Assembly (NCBI RefSeq): GCF_000611645.1
Contig: NW_014013262.1
Span: 1-27,812 of the forward strand
DNA from: Monoraphidium neglectum
Lineage: Eukaryota > Chlorophyta > Chlorophyceae > Sphaeropleales > Selenastraceae
DNA: 27,812 bases
Direction: 5' to 3'
Numbering within the stretch: position 1 is the stretch's first letter; each line of letters begins with the position of its first letter. The notes under the pieces are model-generated. The model ran no database searches and was not told the DNA's origin. It saw only the letters and a list, made by a program, of their open reading frames with translations. This document shows positions 11,601 to 20,691 of this stretch, piece by piece. The translations under genes and the position numbers were made by a program.

Positions 11601-12158
11601 GCCGAATTAGAAGACGCCGCACACGGCCTTGTGGCGAGCAGATGAGCGTGATATATCACCAAAGTTGCATGCATGTAGTGAGGAGTACGCCGTTGCCCTG
11701 TGGTGCCTGAAGGAGCTCACTCCCGTAGCCTCACCGCAAACGTGGCATGCAGCAGTGTGGACAGAGCATGTGGGGTATCCCTGCCCCACAGAACTGAACA
11801 GATGACTATATTATTGGGATAAACAACCTGGACGTGAAGACGGACCCACTACAACTCGCGTGCCACGCATGTGGCGTTGGTTACTTACCGGCCGTTTCCC
11901 GTTGATGAAATAGTGCCCAATGCCCTGGCAGAGTTCGTCCCGCTGTCGCCCCCCCCCCTCCCCTTGGCTGTGTCGGCAGTGTGGTGGGGCCCATATGCGA
12001 AGCCAACTCCCCAGACACTTATGACAAGCCTGCCTTGCATATACCGTACACCTTCCGTTGAAAGCAGCACAAATTACTGATGCCTTCCGGTTCTTCTGGC
12101 CAGGGACCGCAGGTGTAAGATGCGGTATGCCACTACTGCACGTACTGACAGACTCCAT
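8581..12158 (-). CDS. Serine O-acetyltransferase (SAT, CysE family)
   Basis: Transfers acetyl from acetyl-CoA to serine, the step before cysteine synthesis. Sure exons: 10612 (or 10623)-10392, 10122-9862, 9671-9549, 9419-9332, 9194-8581 (stop TAG). They read SSFLYASILAHDSFERALAF, DPACRSYSQALLYYKGYHAL, AVDIHPAARLGRGILLDHGT with the catalytic Asp/His pair, NVTLGGTGKEVGDRHPKISD, and IAAGSLVLKPVPPHT: an N-terminal helical domain, then a left-handed beta-helix. Proposed 5' exons 12158-12052, 11967-11889 and 11113-10939 keep the frame (total 555 aa) and begin with a Ser/Ala/Arg-containing leader that could be a plastid or mitochondrial transit peptide. They are inferred from splice sites and phase, and the join into the helical domain is uncertain. 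The intron at 9548-9420 appears to be GC-AG. The tail NPALDMQQWSRKFNSDYDPV is followed by about 183 extra Ser/Gly/Asn/Gln residues ending VYEVR rather than the usual terminal Ile. Confidence 0.85.
8653..8682 (-). repeat. (CAG)10 run coding Gln10 in the SAT extension
   Basis: Ten CTG triplets on the plus strand, CAG on the coding strand, inside the SAT C-terminal extension and followed by further interrupted CAG triplets. Confidence 0.9.
9420..9548 (-). other. Probable GC-AG intron in SAT
   Basis: The exon ends VGRGAQ with CAG at 9551-9549; the next bases are GCACGAGG. The following exon starts IAAGSLVL after CGCAG at 9420. Only this join keeps the hexapeptide repeat register. The nearest in-phase GT (GTTAGG) would insert three residues (ARG) into the beta-helix. 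Confidence 0.55.
12052..12158 (-). other. Putative first coding exon / transit peptide of SAT
   Basis: ATG at 12158 opens MESVSTCSSGIPHLTPAVPG and continues QKNRKASVICAAFNG, which looks like an organelle-targeting leader (hydroxylated and basic residues, no acid after position 2, VICAA as a possible cleavage area). It ends at a donor AAG|GTGTAC in phase 2. The next proposed exon (11967-11889) ends at a perfect GTAAGT donor. Its attachment to SAT is inferred from strand, phase and the absence of an intervening stop or poly(A) signal. Confidence 0.45.
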
Positions 12159-12571
12159 TCCAACACCGCCAGTTGAGGCGTTCGCCTACCACCTATCGCT
12201 TTCGCCCTTCACAGATGCACAAGTGGGTTTGCGAGTGAAAGTGATTTAGGCTGAGTTCCTCTGCAGGCAACATTATAGCGTTGGCTTGCAAAGCATGCTG
12301 ACCCATGCGCCGGGGGGTGCAGCAGCTCAACTCATTCACCAGGCAAGCTCACACACCCGATTTGGCTGAGGGGTGACAATGGGGCAGGACCTTGAGTTGT
12401 ACTTTCGTTGCAGTGAGCAGTCTGAGCAACCCTAAATGAAATTGGGGTCACCCAGCCCGACCCTGTAGAGAGCTGCGCCTTGATGACTTTTTCTACTCAC
12501 ATCTGCGCGTGCCGCATGGCTTATGGTGTCACCTGTATGCGCTGGCATGCCGGTTGCGTGCGCCTTTTTGA

Positions 12572-12576
12572 TTACA
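12572..12576 (-). other. Candidate TGTAA polyadenylation signal (LHCB4)
   Basis: Minus-strand TGTAA about 415 bases past the LHCB4 stop codon. Confidence 0.45.
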
Positions 12577-12931
12577 CTGGGTGCTGCTGTCAACGAGAGC
12601 ATGCATGATCGTACGCGGACAAGCGTGGCATCCGGTTGGCAGGCTCTGTCAAGAGCCCGACCAGAGCAGGGCGGAATGGCCCGCCCAAAACTAGCAGCCC
12701 CTGCACCAAAAACATCCTCCGGCTGCGGCCAACGGGAGCCCCTTCCCCGCTGCGGGCGCGCAGGTCACGGGACTCCCTGAAAAAACACTGAAAAGCTGCG
12801 CTGCCAGCATGAGCCTGATTGTCAGACGCGCCCCCTCTCACAGGCAGAGGATAGACACCGTCTGGACGACAAGCTTGCGGCGTGCACGGGCGTCTTCAGT
12901 CGGGCGGCACAAAGGGGAGTGCGGCCCTAAG

Positions 12932-12949
12932 CTGCTGCTGCTGCTGCTG
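12932..12949 (-). repeat. (CAG)6 run in the LHCB4 3' UTR
   Basis: Six CTG triplets on the plus strand, about 40 bases past the LHCB4 stop; CAG in the transcript, as in the coding runs of the neighbouring genes, but here untranslated. Confidence 0.85.
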
Positions 12950-12990
12950 TCAACCGCGCCAAGGGCTCGGCTGGTGGGGTGGTCCAACAC

Positions 12991-14476
12991 TTAGAAGCTG
13001 TTACCGAACTTGGACAGGGAGCCGAGGGCACCCTCCTGCTGGACAGCAGCCTGCACGGCGAAACCTGCAGTGGTGTTCAACAGCGGCGAATGTAGAGTCA
13101 GGTCACTGCATGGTGCAATTCCCTGCACGTCCCTAGTGCGCAGCCCTGTGGACCCTGCAACAGCGGCCTGCCATGTCACATCACATCTGCTGCAACACCC
13201 ACCCCCATGAACCCCTGAACCCATGTCCCTCTGAACCCCCACATGTCTCACCAAAGGCGGCAACCATTGCCAGGCGGCCGTGCTTGATCTCTGCGGTCTT
13301 CAGCTGGAACGCACGCTCGGGGTTGGCGGGGTCAGCGAAGTTGAGGGGGTCGAAGAAGCCGCCGGGGTACAGGCGCTTCTCGGTGTCAAGCTCGGTGTTG
13401 CGGAAGAACTCCACGCCGCCCATCAGCAGGCTGTTGAACACAGCGGCGGTGTTGATGCTCCAGGGCAGGTCCAGGCCAAAGTACTTGGGCTCGGACAGCT
13501 CGGCACCAATGGCGTCGTACCTAGGGCAGGTGTGAGATGGAAGCGGGTGAGGTGACGACACTAGTGAGGTGCGTGCGCCACATGGCTTGAAAGAGGCTGC
13601 GGCACTGCTACGGTGCATGCCAGCATTGAGCAAAATGCAGCTTGCACCCCGTTGCAAGCCCGCTGGGGACCACGTCGATATTCTTTGTGCAGCTGTCCAG
13701 CCACTGTGCTGACGCTCCTTCCAGATGCCTGAGATCTTGCCCTTCAGCAGCGACCCTACTCGTCCCATCGTCAACCTGCGAAAGCCCGCAGCTCACCACT
13801 TGATGCCGGTCGCGCCCTCAGCAATCAGGGCGCCCAGCACGCCGAGCATGGCCCACCGGCCGTGGATCAGCTCCGTCTCGCGGAAGCGCTGCAGGCCGAA
13901 GACCTCGCTGTATGGGGACAGGGAGGTCTCACTGACCAGGTCGGGAACGACCGCCGCCTTGCCCTCCACGTCGCCCTTGAAGTTCTTGGCAGCGTTGATG
14001 TCGTTCTCGTCAACGGCGATCTGCACATAGTCCGAGGGCTTGCTCAGACCCAGGGGGTCGAAGCCGCGATCGCCGGGCAGGGAACCATCCAGCCACGCGG
14101 GGCGGGTGGTGTTGGGCAGCCACAGGGCATCGCCATCGTACTTCCTGAAACAGGGGGGTGAAGGAGAGGGCGGACCGCGCGAGAAGATGATCCAGAGATC
14201 GCAAGACGCCCTTCCGGGCCACTCGTTGCTGCCCACAAGCACCCGCAGCGCGATAAAGGATACAACAAATGGATCCCTCGCGTACGGAATCGCTTGCATG
14301 CAATGGGCCCTGCTGCTGCTGCCAGGGGTCGGGACCCAGATGCTGCTCCACCACGACGCACAAACGCACCTGTAGCCCACGCCACCCTTGCGAGAGGTAG
14401 AGGTGCCCAGCTTCTTGGTGCTGGACGTGCCCTTGCCGCCAAACTTGGCCTGCACGTTGAGCTTGAGTGCCCTCAT
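12991..14476 (-). CDS. LHCB4: Chlorophyll a/b-binding protein CP29 (LHCB4)
   Basis: Four exons: 14476-14370, 14144-13797, 13520-13252, 13064-12991 (798 nt, 265 aa, stop TAA). CP29 is a minor monomeric antenna of photosystem II in the thylakoid that links trimeric LHCII to the core. The N-terminal region [20 protein letters not shown] (residues 32-51) followed by [17 protein letters not shown] is diagnostic of CP29 rather than LHCII or CP26. Helix B carries [15 protein letters not shown] (122-136), helix C lies around residues 173-192 (GGVEFFRN), and helix A carries [20 protein letters not shown] (227-246), giving the two E...GR pairs that bind chlorophyll and lock the fold. The C-terminus [14 protein letters not shown] is family-like. 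The leader is only about 30 residues, Lys/Ser/Thr/Gly-rich; in Chlamydomonas CP29 the leader is kept and phosphorylated, and this one could behave likewise. All junctions restore the family sequence. Confidence 0.95.
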
Positions 14477-15173
14477 GGTGGTGAGCGTGCTGGTGGCAAG
14501 GAGAGGTCGTGGGCGAGTAAAGAGGATGACGTGACAGGCGGTTCGGGATCGGTGAAACACTTTCAGGGCGGGATGTGCACGGCCGGCCAGCCACCGAGGT
14601 TTAGGCTCTGCGGGCTTTGCGGGAAATCGCTACCATCCCTCTATAAAACCAAAGCTTGATCGCACCTGTTTATTTGACTCTTTGATACAGTATGTGCACG
14701 TGTGCACACATGGGCTGTTGCGGTCCGTGGGCGCAGCGTACAGCACCGCAGCAGGGCTTGCGGGGGCAGTGCCGTACGCCTGCAGGCGCTGCCTTCTATC
14801 AGAGTGCAGAAAGGCGCCGAGAACAGAGCGGTGCAGCGCTGTGATGCAGCGCCCGCGGTTGGCAGGGTGTCCAATCTATCCACGTTGACCTCAACAAGGA
14901 CTCGACCTCCCGGGCAACACCGAGCGCTCAACACTGTACGCCGTCCGGATATTACAACATGGGGAAGTGTACAACAGCTGTGTTTAAGAACAAGCGTTTT
15001 TTGTGACAGCCGGTGCGTGCATGCTTCGCTGAGCTGCAAGCCAGGCCGTGCGATGAGGCCAAGCCGCACATGCCATGCGGCGATGGCGAGCTTGCGAGAG
15101 CAACAACAGCACACACTTTGTATGCTCGAACGAGCCCGCCACGGGCATTCAATACCAAAGGGATTTAATACAG
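14477..15173. other. Intergenic: LHCB4 promoter and ATG13 3' UTR
   Basis: The right part is the ATG13 3' UTR, with a minus-strand TGTAA at 14952-14956. About 450 bases are left for the LHCB4 promoter; an AT-rich spot around 14641-14652 (TTTTATAG on the minus strand) is the only TATA-like sequence seen. No gene recognised. Confidence 0.55.
14952..14956 (-). other. Candidate TGTAA polyadenylation signal (ATG13)
   Basis: Minus-strand TGTAA about 220 bases past the ATG13 stop, a typical green-algal distance. Confidence 0.5.
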
Positions 15174-17632
15174 TCAGCGGGGGGGCAGCAGTACAGGCTG
15201 CAGCCGCGCGGCGAGTTGCTCGACCGCCAGCAGTGCGTCGCCGACTGTCCCCACACCGCAGCCCCAGGGCCACTGGCTGCACAGTGGCGGCGCGTCCTGC
15301 ATCGACCGGATGAACGCGCACACCTCCAGGTCGCGCTCGCGCGCCGCGGCCGCCGCCGTGCCAGCAATGGTGCCGCCGCGCGCGCCACCCAGGTTCGCTG
15401 CGTTCGACACACCACCCAGCGGGGCCGGCAAGTCGCAGTCCAGAGCGAACGGCAGGACATCGCTCTCGGACTCATCGGGGCCAGGGCCCAGCGTGTGGGC
15501 CAGGCCGTGCTGGTGCGCGTGGTGCTGGTGTCGGGACAGCTGCGAGTGCTGCGCCATGCTGTGCGCGGCCGCTGCGGACGCCGCCGCAGCGGCGGCGGCG
15601 TCATGCTGCTGCCCGCCCATGCTGCTGACACTGCTGTGGCGCGGCCGCCCGCCGTCCCCGCCACCGCCCGCGTCGCTGTCGCGCCTCTCGCCGCTGGTCT
15701 CCAGGCCCAGGCCGCCGCCCAGCAGGTCGTCCTCACCACCTAGCAGGGGCGACACGCTCAAACCCATGCCCGCACCCCCGCCACTGCTGCCACCGCCGCC
15801 ACCCCCGCCACCACCGCACTTGGGCGACGACGCCGACGCCGCAACGCCGCCCGCTGCGCCTGCCACGGACGCAGCCGCACCCGCTGAGAGTATGATGCTG
15901 CGGCCACTCCACGACGGCCGCCGGATGGTGGCGAGCGCAGTGATGTCGCGGCCGGAGACAGGCGGAGATGGCGATGCCGTCGGCGACGGCAGCTGCAGAT
16001 GCAGAGCGCCCGAATGCGGCGCCCCACTGCTGCTGCCTCCGTGCGGATGCCCATGCGCCGTCCCAGGCAAAGGCGCGTGTTGGCTCCCGCCGGCGCCGTG
16101 GTGCGCTGCAGCGGCCGCCGCTGCTGCTGTTGCTGCCGCGGCCGCTGCGGCGGCTGCTGCCGCTGCTGCTGCGGCGCCGCCCCACCTGTGGCCCTCCACC
16201 AGAGACTTGACCGAGGCCCCCGAGGGCGTGAACGCAAAGGGCAGCTGGGGGCTGCTGGACAGGGGGCCGCCCCCGAGGTAGTAACCAGGGGCGTGGGCCA
16301 GGGGGCTGCTGCTGGAGGGGCTGCCACCTGGGTCGGCCCCAAGCCCACCGCCGCCGCTGCTGCCCAGCGGGCGTGGGTGGTAGCGCTGCTGCGCCGGCGA
16401 CCAGCTCCCTGCGTGCTGCCGCTGGTGTGGCGCCTGGTGGTGCGGGTTGTGCTGGGTGCGGTCATGGGGGCGCACAATAATGGCACCGGCACCGCCGCCC
16501 AAGCCTTCAGCGCCAACAGGCAGGCTGCCGTCTCCAGTGCCGCCGCCTGGCTGCCTTCCCACCACCACGGCAGCCGAACCAACCGCTTCCTCCGCGCTGC
16601 CACGCTCCTCAAGACCGTGACGTTGGGTGGCCACCGCTCGCTCTGGCCCTGCGGTTTGGTGGGCGGCCGCGGTTGCGGCCGACACTGCTGCTGCAGGGGT
16701 GGCTGATGCGGAGGCGTCGTCCTCCTCAGCAAGCAGCCCGAAGCGACCCCGGGGGCGCAGCGGCTCGTGGCCTCCCATCACAGGGCTGCATGCGCCCCCG
16801 GCCGGCGCGAGAAGCTGCCCCAGCATGCCCCGCGGTGCCGCCGGGGCAGACGACGGCGCTATTGCCACCTGAGCCGCACTGACAACCCCGCGCAGGAGCC
16901 GCGCGCGCGCGTCAGCCCCTGCCGGCGGCGACAGCGCGGTGCTGCGCGCAGCGTCACCAACACCGTCGCCGTCGCCTGCTTGCGAGGAACCGGCGCCGGC
17001 TGCCACCCGGGCCATGGCGCGGCTGAGGCCGCCCTCGCCAGCGGCCGACGCGCCCGCCATGCGCAGGGTCGGCAGGTCTGTGACGGAGCGCGCGCGCCCG
17101 CGGGCGCCACGGCCAGGGATGGCAACCGGCGCGCTGCCGGCCGTGGCGCTCGCGCAAACCTGCTGTGCCGCGCCCGCGCCCGCGCTGGTAGTGGTGGTGG
17201 TGGTGCTGCTGCTGCTCCCAATGCTGCTCAGGCATCCCTCCGCAGCAGAGGTCGCGTCAACCGCAGCCTCCGCGCATGAGCCCTCCACACCTTGGGGCTC
17301 AGGTGCCGATGCGGTGTCCGTGGTCGGCGTGGAAGCCTGGGGCGCCGGCTGAGAGCGCTCCACGCCTGCGGCAGCGGCTGCAACCTTGGAAGACTCCTCC
17401 GCGCCCTGCGCGCCGTCACGGTGCGGCGCAGGCGTGGTGGTTTCAGCCGAGCCGGCAGCCTGCTGCGGGGCCTCAAAGCCCTGCAGGATAGCGGCGGGTG
17501 CTGACGGGCGAAGGGGTGGGCGGGCCTGAGCCTGCAGCCCGCGCTGTGCTTGCACCTCTCGCGCCAGGTGCGCTTGCAGGTGTGCTGCGGCAGAGTGGGT
17601 TTGCTGCTGCTGCTGCTGTTGCTGATGCTGCG

Positions 17633-17676
<44 letters not shown>

Positions 17677-20600
17677 TGCTGTGCCTGCGCCTGCGCCTGC
17701 TGCTGCTGCTGCTGTGCCTGCACCTGCTGCTGCTGCTGCTGCTGCTGCGCCTGCTGCTGCTGCGCCTGCTGCTGCTGGAGTGGGTGAGCGCCGGGAGGGT
17801 GTGCGTGTCGAGAGCGCCCCAGCTGCTGTCGTGGTGACTGGTTGGGGGACTGCCCCGGCAGAGGCCGGTGCCCGGATGGGGGCAGTCCCGCACTGCCGGC
17901 TGCGTGTGCAGGCGCGCTGCTACCAAACGGTGCCATGCCCGCACGCGCCGCCACGAGCGCGAGCGGCGTCGGCGGCGATGCGGAGAAAAACGCCGCACCC
18001 CCACCGCCGGCACCGCTCGACGACCGCTGCAGCGGCGACGGCCGCGGCAGCGACAGCGGCGTTGTGGGGCTGCTCGGGGGGTGGCCCGGTGCCGTGATGG
18101 GTGACGACTGCGGCAGCGGGAGGGGCGGGCGCCCCGCCAGGTGCTGACTAGTGCTGGGCGACGTCCCCAGAGCGGACGCACCACCACCGCCGCCGGGCGG
18201 CCAGTGGGTGGCGCCGCCGGCCGCGGAGCCGGACGACGACGAGCGGCGGTGTGCGTGGTGGCCCGACGCGCCGGCGCCGCCGGCCGCCGCGCTGCCTCCC
18301 GGCGCATTGAAGCCGCGGTACACAACGTGCGCCTGCACCTCGCGGCTGCCCCAGCTCTGGCGCACGACCGCAGGCGAACGTAGGCTGGCCGAGCGCAGCA
18401 GCTGCAGCGGGGAGCCCGCGGGCCCGGCAGGCGTGCCGTGGGCGCCCTCGCCCGCCGAGAGCTGTGACGCAGACGCCGCAGCAGTGCTCGGAACAGCGGG
18501 TGAGCGGTGCGGGCCGCCGCTTGGACCGCCAACGCCCGCGGGGGGGCCGGTCAGCAGCGCCACGCCCCCGCCGCCTGGCGCAGATCGCGCATAGGCCGCA
18601 CCCCCTTGCCTGCCGCCGCCCGCCAGCAGCCCGCTGCCGCTCACGCCGCCGTCCGCGGGGCCACCCCCAGCGGCCGCGCCGCCGCTGCCACCCCCCACGT
18701 AGTCGGGTATGATGCGCGGGGCAGAGGTCTGCGGCGGCGCGGCTGCGTGCTCCAGGATGTGCACCGTGCTGGCCGGTGCAAACTCCACCGCCACCTGCAG
18801 CGCGCCGCCACCGGCCGTCTCCACAGGGGAGAACGTGAACGAGGAGCGCAGCGGCCGGCTGGGGCCCGCAGCGGCCGGGGCGCCCCCCGCGCCGCCATGG
18901 GCACCCTGCGGGCCCTCTCCCAGGGCGGCGCGGGCGGCCCCGTCAGCGCCCAGCACCAGCAGCCGGTAGCGCAGCTCCAGGGGCGGCTGGCCGGGGTGGC
19001 GCTGTGTGTGATGGCGGGTGAGACGGCGTTGCGCAGCGGGTGGGTGCCTGTGGCGGCTCTGGAGGCGCAGCCGGTGCAGGCCCTCTCGCAGACCACAGCG
19101 CCTTGTCCCCGAGCGGACGCATGTGCTTGCGTGCTCTTGCATGCACGCAGGCACGCACGCACATTTACCCCCCCCCCCCACACACACACACACGCACAAA
19201 TGCGCACGCGTACGCGCACACGCAATGCACGCACACACACGCACACACACACACACACATGCACACCTTGCATGCCCTGAACATGCGGTAAGCTGGTAGC
19301 ACCCGCACATAGCTGTGGAGGGACCGCACCAGCAAGATCTGGCGGGAGGTTGGGGGTGAAGGGCGCAGAGGAGCGGGAGGCGAGGCCGTTACCGGGAGAA
19401 TGCGCGCCAACACAGCCCACAGGTGAACCCACCCTGAGCTGCTTGAGCCTGTGTGTCCATTGCTGCCCACTTGGCTGCCCGCGATGATTAGGCTGCTTCA
19501 CATTGAGGCCTGATGACAGAGCTGCTGCCATGGACCCGCCCTCGACACCCAAACACACCATGCGTTTGTAAACCGCAGCATCGTCGCTGCCGCCTGCGCG
19601 TGCGCCAGCCCCCTGGCCCGGCTGGGTCCCCGGCGTGAGGGCGCCGTATCGCAGTGTCCAGCGCTCCAGCAGCTTCTCACCACCTGGCACAATGATGTGG
19701 CAGACGTCACGCCGTGTGTGGGGGGGTGGACAGTCGCCAGAAACCATACAGCAAAACTACCTGGTTAGAAAGCGCATCAAAGGCAGATCGCGCCGCAAGG
19801 CTCCCGAGAAGCACGCATACGGTACTCAACAAACGCGCATCACGCGTCGATGCCACCTCACCCTGCTGGGAGGGCTGCTGCTGAGCAGGTGCGCCCGGCA
19901 GTGCGTAGCCCCAGTTCTGGGCAAACACCTGGATACAGGGCGCGGGGGACGCACACAGCGAGCAGCTTACGAACAGCAAAGAGGTGAGTGACTGTGTGCA
20001 CAGCGCCCTGCGCTGCCGCTGATGGGTGTGCAGTGCCCACTGCTGGGCGCCGGCATCCCCCTCGTCCCAATTGTCATCACCTCGTTGCGATCACCAGCGA
20101 GGCCCAGGCACCACTCTCCGTGCAGGCGACCCATGAGACTGGAACGCTGCACCAACATCCAGCGCCGGCACCAAGGCCATTTGTGCGGCCCGCACCCTGC
20201 AGCCCCGACCCTACAGCCCTGTGAGCACGAGGAAGGTTTGAGTGCCGCTCACCTCGATTGCCAGGGGCTGGTAGATGTCGCGCCGCCACGCCTCCAGCTG
20301 CTTGGCCAGCCCGGCCACCTCCTCCACCTCCAGCAGAAACTGGGGTGGGGCCGACACCCCGCAGCGTCAAGGCGCGAGAGGGACGAAGCAATGCCGGGGC
20401 TCTCTGGGCGGGGCAGCTGCTGCGCAGCGCGGGCTGGAGCGCGCGCTGATGCACGCGGTGACATATCGCTGCCAGCCGGGGTCCTACCGCACCGTCACAG
20501 TATCAGGCGGTGCCGTGGCTAACAGCATAAAGATGAAAATGCGTGTGCGATTTGCTCACCCATCTGCCAGAACGCTTCTCAGCGGACGGTGCTGGGGCAT

Positions 20601-20691
20601 CCTTGCACAAGATGCGCGCCGCTAGCACAACCTGCGCGCACTTCGATATGCACTCCCCCGCGTAATGCTCGATCGTCAAACGCTCAGCCAT
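15174..20691 (-). CDS. ATG13: Autophagy-related protein 13 (ATG13), giant form
   Basis: Six-exon model: 20691-20560, 20339-20253, 19928-19862, 19683-19559, 19338-19267, 19001-15174 (4311 nt, 1436 aa). ATG13 is the HORMA-domain regulatory subunit of the ATG1 kinase complex that starts autophagosome formation in the cytosol. The HORMA domain spans about residues 1-245: an opening helix with EHYAGECISKCAQVVLAARI, WFLLEVEEVAGL, IYQPLAIEVFAQNWGY, KLLERWTLRYGAL, YKRMILLVRSLHSYVRVLPA YRMF, and FTFSPVETAGGGALQVAVEF; IIPDYVG follows. The end is also conserved with plants: DVLPFALDCDLP and, from about residue 1385, DLEVCAFIRSMQDAPPL. The roughly 1100 residues between are Ser/Gly/Pro/Ala/Gln-rich, with long Gln runs (17600-17775) and Ala runs (16105-16172), and are presumably disordered; plant ATG13 proteins are roughly 600 residues. 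The frame is open throughout. The acceptor at 19002 was chosen by phase and by the ELRYRLL block. Confidence 0.88.
16105..16172 (-). repeat. Poly-alanine coding tract in ATG13
   Basis: About 25 alanines with one Thr interruption near the middle, coded by GCN triplets (mostly GCA and GCG) on the minus strand, next to a His-rich stretch. Confidence 0.85.
17600..17775 (-). repeat. Poly-glutamine coding tract in ATG13
   Basis: Nearly continuous CAG on the coding strand, with occasional Ala, His and Val codons. The longest pure stretch is in the 17630s-17680s. Plus-strand reading is CTG. Confidence 0.9.
19168..19266. repeat. C12 and (CA)n repeats in ATG13 intron 5
   Basis: A run of 12 C (19168-19179) followed by CA/CG dinucleotide repeats up to the splice donor. 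On the transcribed strand the intron begins GTGTGCATGTGTGTG, so the repeat starts at the 5' splice site. Confidence 0.85.

Larger units (their letters stand above)
12159..12990. other. Intergenic: SAT promoter and LHCB4 3' UTR
   Basis: Probable 3' UTR of LHCB4 at the right, with a (CTG)6 run at 12932-12949 and a minus-strand TGTAA at 12572-12576. The remaining 400 bases should hold the SAT promoter. No gene recognised. Confidence 0.55.

Noticed and set aside
15310..16281. Plus-strand open frame of 323 codons
   Set aside because: Mirror image of the repeat-rich ATG13 coding exon; its Pro/Ser/Ala/Arg content follows from the Gly/Ala/Ser codons on the other strand.
17630..17780. Plus-strand poly-Leu/Cys frames
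   Set aside because: CTG repeat read on the non-coding strand of ATG13.
17228..18532. Minus-strand open frame of 434 codons rich in Arg and Ser
   Set aside because: Out-of-frame reading of ATG13 (CAG read as AGC, GGC as GCG); the ATG13 frame is flanked by conserved domains on both sides.
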